DNA of 5,627 nt from Bacteroidetes bacterium UBA2234 (GTDB taxonomy: Bacteria; Bacteroidota; Bacteroidia; NS11-12g; UBA955): assembly GCA_002347985.1 (NCBI GenBank), contig DDYM01000022.1, positions 44,194 through 49,820 on the forward strand. The letters run 5' to 3'. The translations under genes were made by a program, and so were the position numbers. Shown here one piece after another: positions 1 through 5,030 of this stretch (position 1 is its first letter; every line of letters starts with the position of its first letter). A model generated the notes under the pieces. The model ran no database searches and was not told where the DNA came from. It saw only the letters and a list, made by a program, of their open reading frames with translations.

Positions 1-358
1 GATTTTTTCCTTCAAATTTTAATCTGTCGATAATTATCGTTGAATGGTCGTTTTTGGCTTTCAGGGCATGTGTGTGTTTCCAGGTTTTCAGGGGATGGGG
101 GAGGGTGAGTCCTTCATCGCGAAAAAGCCAGTTTCTTTTCGTGTATCGATGAGCGGTAATGATTCCATCCCATTGCTGCTGAAGGGGTCCGATGCCAATT
201 TGAAAACTCAGTTGATCGCCGGTGAATTGGCCATCGTATCGAATCAAGTTCATTTTGACGAAGGGCGGATTGAGTTTTAGGAGCAATTCTCGGTTGAATT
301 TCTCGCTCACCTGATGGATATCGGTGTCAACCTGTGTGATAAATGTGAATTGCATCAT
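1..358 (-). CDS. SRPBCC-like small protein of unknown function (partial, C-terminus outside window)
   Basis: The minus strand reads open from an ATG at 358-356 to the window edge, giving 119 codons without a stop; the C-terminus is missing. The protein begins MMQFTFITQV and carries LNPPF (residues 29-33), RYDG (40-43), GD (47-48), QW (62-63), F-x-D-x-G (79-83), LP (86-87), WKHTH (93-97) and IIDRLKF (109-115). I recognise this pattern from small (about 150 aa) Bacteroidota proteins annotated as SRPBCC or ligand-binding proteins, a helix-grip fold that binds hydrophobic ligands. The specific ligand and role are unknown. A second ATG at 355-353 is an equally possible start. The gene is divergent from the pterin operon, with 67 nt between the two starts. 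I found no convincing TAnnTTTG promoter for it. The plus-strand ORF opposite it is a shadow. Confidence is high that it is a real gene, moderate for the family. Confidence 0.82.
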   Translation of the reverse strand, partial: MMQFTFITQVDTDIHQVSEKFNRELLLKLNPPFVKMNLIRYDGQFTGDQLSFQIGIGPLQQQWDGIITAHRYTKRNWLFRDEGLTLPHPLKTWKHTHALKAKNDHSTIIIDRLKFEGKN

Positions 359-365
359 AGTTTTG
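333..365 (+). promoter_or_regulatory. Possible promoter of the pterin operon (weak)
   Basis: TAGTTTTG at 358-365 matches the Bacteroidota -7 consensus TAnnTTTG. The -33 position is poor: TGTG at 333-336 or 335-338, with 21 or 19 nt spacing, has three of four matches to TTTG. Transcription would begin near 369-372 and give a leader of roughly 55 nt before the ATG at 426. The -7 box overlaps the start codon of the divergent gene. A TATAAT at 400-405 is an alternative but has no good upstream partner. Confidence 0.33.
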
Positions 366-425
366 TATAGAAACAAACCATTTTCGATTTGTTTGGTTTT
401 ATAATCACAATTTCAATCAATAACA

Positions 426-839
426 ATGTCTCACAGAGTTGCAGTTTATCGTACAGCCCATTTTAATGCAGCGCATCGTTTGCATGTTCCATCGTGGACG
501 GATGCGGAAAACCAAGCGTTTTTTGGTTTGTGCAACAACGCCCATTACCACGGCCACAATTACGATTTGGAGGTTAAGGTGGAGGGTGAGGTAGATCCTG
601 TGACAGGTTATTTGATTGATATGAAATTGATTAAGCAGTACATCGAAGAAGAAGTGATTGAGAGATTTGATCACAAAAATTTGAATTTGGATACTGAGGA
701 ATTTCGTGATTTGAATCCAACGGCCGAGAATATTGTCTGGGTGATTTGGAAAAAGTTACGTGCACGCGTTCCGATGGAAATGAATTTGAGTGTGAGATTG
801 TACGAAACACCCCGTAATTTTGTAGAGTTCAATGGATAA
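426..839 (+). CDS. 6-pyruvoyltetrahydropterin synthase / 6-carboxytetrahydropterin synthase family protein
   Basis: A 137-aa cytosolic enzyme of the PTPS/QueD family, which acts on 7,8-dihydroneopterin triphosphate made by GTP cyclohydrolase I. Full-length and of normal family size. Zinc ligands are H17 (in FNAAHRL) and H42 and H44 (in HGHNY). The catalytic cysteine is C36, the D82-H83 pair matches the catalytic Asp/His of the family, and E127 in LYETPRN fits the pterin-anchoring Glu. PTAENI (98-103) is also typical. The cysteine-to-histidine spacing is C-x5-HGH, as in mammalian PTPS, and not the C-x3-HGH of classical QueD. The product may therefore be 6-pyruvoyltetrahydropterin (biopterin-type pathway) rather than the queuosine precursor; this is inference, so no symbol is given. 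The stop codon overlaps the folE start by 8 nt, so the two are probably co-translated. No Shine-Dalgarno is seen before the ATG, as is usual in Bacteroidota. Confidence 0.93.
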   Translation: MSHRVAVYRTAHFNAAHRLHVPSWTDAENQAFFGLCNNAHYHGHNYDLEVKVEGEVDPVTGYLIDMKLIKQYIEEEVIERFDHKNLNLDTEEFRDLNPTAENIVWVIWKKLRARVPMEMNLSVRLYETPRNFVEFNG

Positions 840-1503
840 AAAGTTAGCAAACGAACTGCTGAAGCAGTGGGAAGAGATGGGCGATTCGCACATTTCAATC
901 AAACCGGAGACACCTTTGAGGGAGGATGCCTTTGTAATGGACGATTCCTTAAAGATCGAATTGATTGCCAAGCATTTCAAGGAAATCATGCATGTGTTGG
1001 GTCTTGATTTAACGGACGAAAGTCTTCAAGGCACTCCGTTGCGCGTGGCGAAGATGTTTGTGAATGAGCACTTTAAGGGCTTAGATCCGAAGAACAAGCC
1101 AGAGCCAACGCTTTTCGAGAACAGTTACAAGTATTCGGAGATGTTGGTGGAGAAGAACATTCAATTTCACAGCACTTGCGAACATCATTTTGTGCCGATT
1201 TACGGTTTTGCTCACGTGGCATACATCAGCAGCGGCAAGGTGATTGGCTTGAGTAAATTAAATCGCATCGTGGATTATTACGCAAGAAGGCCTCAGGTTC
1301 AAGAGCGTATGACGGTTCAGATTGCGCAGGAGTTGAAGCAGGTTTTGGGGACGGACGATGTAGCTGTGGTGATTGATGCCAAGCACATGTGTGTGGCCAG
1401 CAGGGGGATCAAGGATACTTCGAGCAGTACGGTAACAAGCAGTTTTCACGGCAAGTTTTTGGATGCGGCAACGCGTTCGGAGTTGCTGAGGTATATCGGT
1501 TGA
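832..1503 (+). CDS. folE: GTP cyclohydrolase I (type IA)
   Basis: Converts GTP to 7,8-dihydroneopterin triphosphate and formate, the entry step to folate, biopterin-type pterins and queuosine. The 223-aa length matches E. coli FolE (222 aa). All key residues are present at a constant offset of 6 from E. coli numbering. Zinc ligands are C116, H119 and C187. Active-site residues are H118, S141-K142, Q157-E158, H185 and R191, with signatures [12 protein letters not shown] (114-125), [20 protein letters not shown] (139-158) and KHMCVASRG (184-192). The unconserved N-terminus of about 35 residues precedes the helical region that helps assemble the toroidal decamer. The ATG at 832 overlaps the end of the upstream PTPS-family gene by 8 nt, making a metabolically consecutive pair. 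It is followed by 88 nt of non-coding DNA and a strong terminator. A paralogous folE elsewhere in the genome cannot be excluded. Confidence 0.97.
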   Translation: MDKKLANELLKQWEEMGDSHISIKPETPLREDAFVMDDSLKIELIAKHFKEIMHVLGLDLTDESLQGTPLRVAKMFVNEHFKGLDPKNKPEPTLFENSYKYSEMLVEKNIQFHSTCEHHFVPIYGFAHVAYISSGKVIGLSKLNRIVDYYARRPQVQERMTVQIAQELKQVLGTDDVAVVIDAKHMCVASRGIKDTSSSTVTSSFHGKFLDAATRSELLRYIG

Positions 1504-1591
1504 TCCTTGCAGAGAATGGGCTCGAGAACGGGTTGGTCTGTGGATTAAAACGGCATTGGCGGAATCATGAATTGTGATTCTGGGATAGGAT
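1504..1591. other. Non-coding spacer after folE
   Basis: I see no gene in this 88-nt stretch between the folE stop and the terminator. It holds a small 6-bp inverted repeat (GAATCA at 1562-1567, TGATTC at 1575-1580, 7-nt loop) with no poly-T tail. The folE transcript would run through it to the terminator. Confidence 0.5.
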
Positions 1592-1631
1592 AAAAAGAAA
1601 AAAGCAGCGAGATCGCTGCTTTTTTCTTTTT
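1592..1631. terminator. Bidirectional intrinsic terminator between folE and tRNA-His
   Basis: A perfect 40-nt inverted repeat. The GC core GCAGCG (1604-1609) pairs with CGCTGC (1614-1619) around an AGAT loop. On the left, an A-rich arm (1592-1603, interrupted by one G at 1597) pairs exactly with the T-rich arm (1620-1631, interrupted by one C at 1626). Either strand therefore reads as a GC hairpin followed by a run of six T residues. The position, between a rightward folE and a leftward tRNA gene, fits a terminator shared by both. It ends 4 nt from the tRNA 3' end. Confidence 0.92.
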
Positions 1632-1635
1632 GGAG

Positions 1636-1710
1636 GGCGACTAACCGGGCTCGAACCGGCGACCCCTAGCGCCACAAGCTAGTGCTCTAACCAACTGAGC
1701 TATAACCGCC
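1636..1710 (-). tRNA. tRNA-His (anticodon GTG)
   Basis: The minus strand folds into a complete cloverleaf. The 7-bp acceptor stem GCGGTTA/TAGTCGC has two G-T wobbles. The D arm contains GCTCAGTTGGTTAGAGC, the anticodon stem CTAGC/GCTAG encloses loop TTGTGGC, and the T arm is GCCGG-TTCGAGC-CCGGT. The anticodon GTG lies at 1675-1673 and reads CAC/CAT. The extra G at position -1 (1710) facing C73 (1636) is the identity element unique to tRNA-His, which confirms the assignment. The 3' CCA is not encoded at its normal place (the next bases read CTC), so it would be added by the CCA-adding enzyme. The gene has its own promoter upstream and a shared terminator downstream. Confidence 0.97.
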
Positions 1711-1723
1711 ATTTAATGAGGTG

Positions 1724-1754
1724 CAAAGATAGATTTTTTTTGAGAATTTTTCAA
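1724..1754 (-). promoter_or_regulatory. Promoter of tRNA-His, Bacteroidota type
   Basis: On the minus strand, TTG (1754-1752) is followed after exactly 20 nt by TATCTTTG (1731-1724), a full match to the Bacteroidota -7 consensus TAnnTTTG. Transcription would start near 1720, giving a precursor leader of about 10 nt before the mature tRNA 5' end at 1710. The spacer is A/T-rich and includes a run of eight A residues. Confidence 0.85.
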
Positions 1755-1788
1755 CTCTAGTATTCAGGTTAGTAAAAATTGCCAATAA

Positions 1789-1820
1789 TTTGATGGGCTC
1801 CTTGTAGGTGCTTACTTTTG
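1789..1820 (+). promoter_or_regulatory. Promoter of the glycosyltransferase operon, Bacteroidota type
   Basis: TTTG at 1789-1792, a 20-nt spacer, then TACTTTTG at 1813-1820: a full match to both Bacteroidota promoter elements at the ideal distance. It is back to back with the tRNA-His promoter; the two -33 boxes are 34 nt apart. If transcription begins 4-7 nt after the last G, the start falls at about 1824-1827, on the GTG start codon of the next gene. Confidence 0.8.
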
Positions 1821-1824
1821 TTAC

Positions 1825-3078
1825 GTGGGCAGATCCAAAACAATATGGTGGTTAGCGGGTTGGTATCCAAGTAGTTTGGATGTTGATGCGGGCAATTTTA
1901 TTGGTCGACATGCAGCGGCATTTGCACAAAATCAAAAGGACAGGGTTGATTCATTTGGCTTAATTTTATTTCATTTTCCGGTGTATAGGTGGGGAAAGGA
2001 TGCGAGGCCAACATCGGTTATTGCGGTTGAGGGTGTTGAAACAGTGTGGCAGCCGGTGGGTCAGTTGCCATGGCGTGGTTGGATTTCCAGGGCGATCAAT
2101 TATTGGATTTATAAGATTGTTGCGGGGGCGCGTCTGCGGCGGTACGCCGCAGACGCGGGCATTCCTGAGGGTGTCCATGTTCACGCGGGCGATAAAGTGT
2201 CACGCTTGATTCCGAATTTGTATAAGGACTTCAGAAAAGCGGGAAAGGGCGCTGTTCCGCTTTGGTATACGGAGCATTGGGCGATATTTAATGAGGTGGT
2301 ATTTGATGGGTTTGGCAAACGCGGTCGGGTTTTTCAGAGGGATTTTTTTAGGCTTTGGGAAAGGGTTACAGTTGCAGCCCCTGTGAGTTTGTCGGTTCAA
2401 TCCAGTATGCATAAGTATTTGGGTGGGGCAAAACCTTTCGTATTGTTTCGAAACGTAGTAGACACCCAGGTGTTTCGATTCAAACAAAGCGAGCGAGATC
2501 AAAATCTTCCCTTTGCATTTTTGCACGTATCGTCCTTGGAGCCTAGGAAAAACGTTTTTGGAATGTTGAGAGCCTTCGCCGCACTCAAGCAGAAACATCC
2601 TTCATGGAAAATGCAATTTCGTTTGGTTGGAGGGTCCAATGAACTTTATTTGAGTCAGGCCAGAACCTATGCTTTTGGTTTGGGGTTGCTACATATTTTT
2701 CAACCGAGTGTTGCATTTTTTGGCCCTCGAAAGTCCGAGGATGTTGCTTTTCAAATGCAAGAAGCGGATGTTTTTGTCTTGTTTTCTGAGATGGAAAATG
2801 CACCTTGCGTAATATCTGAAGCGCTATGCTGCGGACTGCCGGTGATTTCATCGTCTGTAGCGGGTATACCGGAAATGTTGAACAATAGCAATGGTTTGTT
2901 GGTTGAAGCGTCGGATGAGTCGGCGCTAGTCTTGGCCATGGAAAAGGCATATTTGGAGCATCATCAATGGGATCGGATTCAAATTGCAAACGCTGCAGCA
3001 GAGAAATATTCGATGAATGCGGTCGCAGGAGTTTTAGATACGTCTTATCGAAATTTGATTGATCTATGTGCGGAATAG
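1825..3078 (+). CDS. Glycosyltransferase, GT4 family (GT-B fold)
   Basis: A 417-aa cytosolic or membrane-associated enzyme that would transfer a sugar from an activated donor during glycan assembly; donor and acceptor cannot be read from sequence. The N-terminal acceptor domain opens with IWWLAGWYPS (7-16) and GNFIGRHA (23-30), typical of GT4, and later has HVHAG (118-122) and TEHW (149-152). The C-terminal donor domain has HVSSLEPRKN (234-243), with R241/K242 expected to contact the nucleotide diphosphate, and the EX7E motif E324-E332 in ENAPCVISE, followed by GLPVISS and GIPE. The start must be near 1825: the conserved WYPS block lies just inside, no in-frame ATG is available, and an upstream stop at 1786-1788 blocks extension. 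The start codon is GTG. Codons 102-111 lie in a perfect GC-rich inverted repeat (see 2129-2157). The 3' end overlaps the asnB-like gene by 13 nt. Surface polysaccharide synthesis is inferred from the neighbours. Confidence 0.92.
   Translation: MGRSKTIWWLAGWYPSSLDVDAGNFIGRHAAAFAQNQKDRVDSFGLILFHFPVYRWGKDARPTSVIAVEGVETVWQPVGQLPWRGWISRAINYWIYKIVAGARLRRYAADAGIPEGVHVHAGDKVSRLIPNLYKDFRKAGKGAVPLWYTEHWAIFNEVVFDGFGKRGRVFQRDFFRLWERVTVAAPVSLSVQSSMHKYLGGAKPFVLFRNVVDTQVFRFKQSERDQNLPFAFLHVSSLEPRKNVFGMLRAFAALKQKHPSWKMQFRLVGGSNELYLSQARTYAFGLGLLHIFQPSVAFFGPRKSEDVAFQMQEADVFVLFSEMENAPCVISEALCCGLPVISSSVAGIPEMLNNSNGLLVEASDESALVLAMEKAYLEHHQWDRIQIANAAAEKYSMNAVAGVLDTSYRNLIDLCAE
2129..2157. repeat. Perfect GC-rich inverted repeat inside the glycosyltransferase gene
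   Basis: A 13-nt arm (2129-2141, CGCGTCTGCGGCG) is followed by loop GTA and the exact reverse complement (2145-2157). This forms a 13-bp hairpin rich in G-C, in surroundings that are clearly more AT-rich. It is fully in frame and encodes residues 102-111 (ARLRRYAADA), in the N-terminal domain before the TEHW motif. It has no T-run, so it is not an ordinary terminator. Its resemblance to the hairpin at 4824-4881 suggests a palindromic element family, but one copy alone does not show this. Confidence 0.85.
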
Positions 3079-5030
3079 GTGGTTGGGTGGATTTTGGAGG
3101 TCGGTCAGCCGCGGAAATGAAAGCCGTTGGCAAGTCGCTGATTGCTGGATTGAAACATCGGGGTCCGGATGGACATGGGATCGAATTGTTTGGTGGTAAG
3201 GAACAGAGCATCGCTATGTTTATGCACCGAAGGTTATCGATTTTGGGCTTGGGCGACCAGGGCAAGCAGCCCATGTGCAGTCATGACGGTAGGTATTGGA
3301 TCACCTTTAACGGTGAGATTTATAATTATTTGGAATTGGCTTCGGAATTCGGGTTAACAACGGCGAGTGGCACGGATACGGAAGTGCTTTTGCAGTTATG
3401 GGCATTGAAGGGGGCTGAAGCCATTGCTTTGTTAGATGGATTTTTTGCCTTTGCTATTTGGGATAGTGAATTGAAGGAATTGACTTTAGCCAGGGATAAA
3501 ACAGGGGTGAAGCCTTTGTATTATTATTTGGATCGCGATGGGAGTGAGGATGAGCATATTGTAAAATCGCTCTGGTTTGGAAGTGAGGATTTTGCGTTGA
3601 AGCATGCGTTGGAAGCGGTAGGTGTTGAAATGTCTTTGAATCAAAGTGCTTTGAAATCGCACGTGGACGAGGGAGCATCGGATCGTAATTTGCTCTTCAA
3701 TGGAATTCTGGAGTTGGGCATGGGTAGTTGTCTTACTTTTTCATGTTTGGGAATGGATGTGAATTTGAATCCGATTTCAGATTGGGGTAGAGTGGATGTT
3801 AGGCCATGGCATCAGGGGGAGTATTTGAGATTGGATGATGGATTGGGTTGGCAACAGCATTTGGGTTTGAAAGAAGAGCCGAAGACGCATGCGGAACTGT
3901 TGAGGTCTCAATTGATGATGGGGATGAAAAAACGACTTCGCAGCGATGTGCCTATTGGGTTTGCTGTGAGTGGCGGGATCGACAGTGCTGCGTTGGTGGG
4001 TATGGCGAGAGAAATCATGGGGAAAGAGGCTCATTTACATGTGTTTTCGGTGATTGCGCCGGGTATGGATGGCGACGAAAGTGAGTATCAGAAAGCGGTG
4101 GTGGAGCATGTGGGAGGGATTTGGCATACGGTTGATGTTCGCAAGTTGGAGGGGAAATACCTGGAGAAATACATTAAGGCAACGCATCGGCCACCGGTGG
4201 CTTGGAACAATTTGGCTCACTTTGCTTTGTGCGAATCGGTGAAAGCGGCGGGTGTTACGGTTTTGTTTAACGGCCAGGGCGCGGATGAGTTGTTTGGGGG
4301 GTATCCACATTATTACAAGGCGGCATTTTGGAATGAGAAAAATACGCTTTGGCCTGTGAGAAAGAAATGGCCGATTGATTTTGTTTTGGCAGGAAAGCAG
4401 TGGTTTAAAGGGGTTTTGGGCAGTTGGGCGGGTCGGCCGTTTGAAACATGTGTGGATGTGTTGATGCGCAAGGATTATTATGGAGAAAGACTCACGCAAC
4501 TGTTGCGTTTTGAGGATAGGAATGGGATGGCTTGTGGGATTGAGTCGAGGAATCCATTTGCCGATAATTATCGGATGGCGGATGCTTGGCTAGGTGCTTG
4601 GGGGGATGATACTTGGAGTTTGGAGGGGTCGTTGAGTTCGAAATTGGTGGATGGGTATTCCAAGGGGTATTTGCGGAAGGCAATGGATGTAGGTTTGGTT
4701 CCACAGAAGGTTTTGTGGCGGGTGGATAAAAAGGGGTTTTCAGTGCCGAAGAATGAGTTGACAGCCCGGGGGTTGGTTGTGTGGCAGGCTTGGATTTTGA
4801 GTGATCGATTGGATGGTCTGGTGGCTCGCGGGCGGCGCGTTTTAGCCCTTGAAAAAGGGCTAAAAGCGCTCGCCCGCGAGCAGAAAGCTCCCGTAAAAAA
4901 TGGACAATTGGAATCCATTCGATTGTCGAGCAAAGAAGAGAAACTCTTCGATCAGTTGTTTCGTTGGGCCTCGATGGGTTGTTTTTTGGAGACTTTTCCT
5001 TGCGAAATAAAAGGAGGCGGGGATGGGTGA
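3066..5030 (+). CDS. Asparagine synthase (glutamine-hydrolysing) family amidotransferase, AsnB-like
   Basis: A complete 654-aa two-domain enzyme. The N-terminal class II glutaminase domain starts MCGIGG, with C2 becoming the nucleophile after Met removal. It has HRGPDG (31-36), R56, NGEIYN (82-87), GTDTE with D104, and RDKTGVKPLYY (143-153). It would release ammonia from glutamine. The C-terminal synthetase domain has the ATP PP-loop SGGIDS (302-307), GQGADELFGGY (403-413), ESRNPF (493-498) and KKGFSVPKNE (555-564), so ATP-dependent amidation of a carboxylate is expected. The substrate could be aspartate or, given the glycosyltransferase upstream and the flippase-like gene downstream, a sugar acid (inference). 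The gene starts 13 nt inside the glycosyltransferase gene and ends 8 nt inside the next, implying translational coupling. Residues 587-606 are encoded by a long inverted repeat and look like an insertion between the conserved core and the final helices. No key residue is missing. Confidence 0.94.
   Translation: MCGIGGWVDFGGRSAAEMKAVGKSLIAGLKHRGPDGHGIELFGGKEQSIAMFMHRRLSILGLGDQGKQPMCSHDGRYWITFNGEIYNYLELASEFGLTTASGTDTEVLLQLWALKGAEAIALLDGFFAFAIWDSELKELTLARDKTGVKPLYYYLDRDGSEDEHIVKSLWFGSEDFALKHALEAVGVEMSLNQSALKSHVDEGASDRNLLFNGILELGMGSCLTFSCLGMDVNLNPISDWGRVDVRPWHQGEYLRLDDGLGWQQHLGLKEEPKTHAELLRSQLMMGMKKRLRSDVPIGFAVSGGIDSAALVGMAREIMGKEAHLHVFSVIAPGMDGDESEYQKAVVEHVGGIWHTVDVRKLEGKYLEKYIKATHRPPVAWNNLAHFALCESVKAAGVTVLFNGQGADELFGGYPHYYKAAFWNEKNTLWPVRKKWPIDFVLAGKQWFKGVLGSWAGRPFETCVDVLMRKDYYGERLTQLLRFEDRNGMACGIESRNPFADNYRMADAWLGAWGDDTWSLEGSLSSKLVDGYSKGYLRKAMDVGLVPQKVLWRVDKKGFSVPKNELTARGLVVWQAWILSDRLDGLVARGRRVLALEKGLKALAREQKAPVKNGQLESIRLSSKEEKLFDQLFRWASMGCFLETFPCEIKGGGDG
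4824..4881. repeat. Long near-perfect inverted repeat inside the asnB-like gene
   Basis: The 58-nt hairpin has three parts. The outer stem is 11 bp (4824-4834, GCTCGCGGGCG, with 4871-4881). In the middle, GCGC (4835-4838) can pair with GCGC (4866-4869), with one unpaired base on each side (G4839, T4870). The inner stem is 11 bp (4840-4850, TTTTAGCCCTT, with 4855-4865), closed by a GAAA tetraloop. In total about 26 bp can pair. It is in frame with no stop codon and encodes residues 587-606, a basic, helix-prone peptide (ARGRRVLALE then KGLKALAREQ). It lies near the C-terminus, outside the catalytic motifs. The structure resembles a palindromic element inserted in a coding region. Confidence 0.9.
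5011..5017 (+). promoter_or_regulatory. Shine-Dalgarno-like AAGGAGG before the flippase-like gene
   Basis: AAGGAGG at 5011-5017 stands 5 nt before the ATG at 5023, an ideal ribosome-binding site. Bacteroidota genes usually lack one, and no other start in this window has one. It lies inside the last codons of the asnB-like gene (KGG), so it may also be coincidental. It supports choosing 5023 as the start. Confidence 0.5.

Noticed and set aside
44..280. Plus-strand 78-aa open frame
   Set aside because: It lies opposite the minus-strand SRPBCC-like gene, whose protein has clear family motifs; this frame has none.
1389..1577. Plus-strand 62-aa open frame overlapping the folE 3' end
   Set aside because: Out of frame with folE, with no family features; most of it lies within folE coding sequence.
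2129..2157. Reading the hairpin as an intrinsic terminator
   Set aside because: No T-run follows on either strand, and it lies in the middle of an intact gene.
2200..2598. Minus-strand 132-aa open frame
   Set aside because: Opposite the conserved GT4 core; no recognisable motifs and no promoter.
2585..3274. Minus-strand 229-aa open frame
   Set aside because: It spans the overlap of the glycosyltransferase and asnB-like genes on the opposite strand. The low-complexity, Pro/Ser/His-rich translation is a shadow of G-rich coding DNA.
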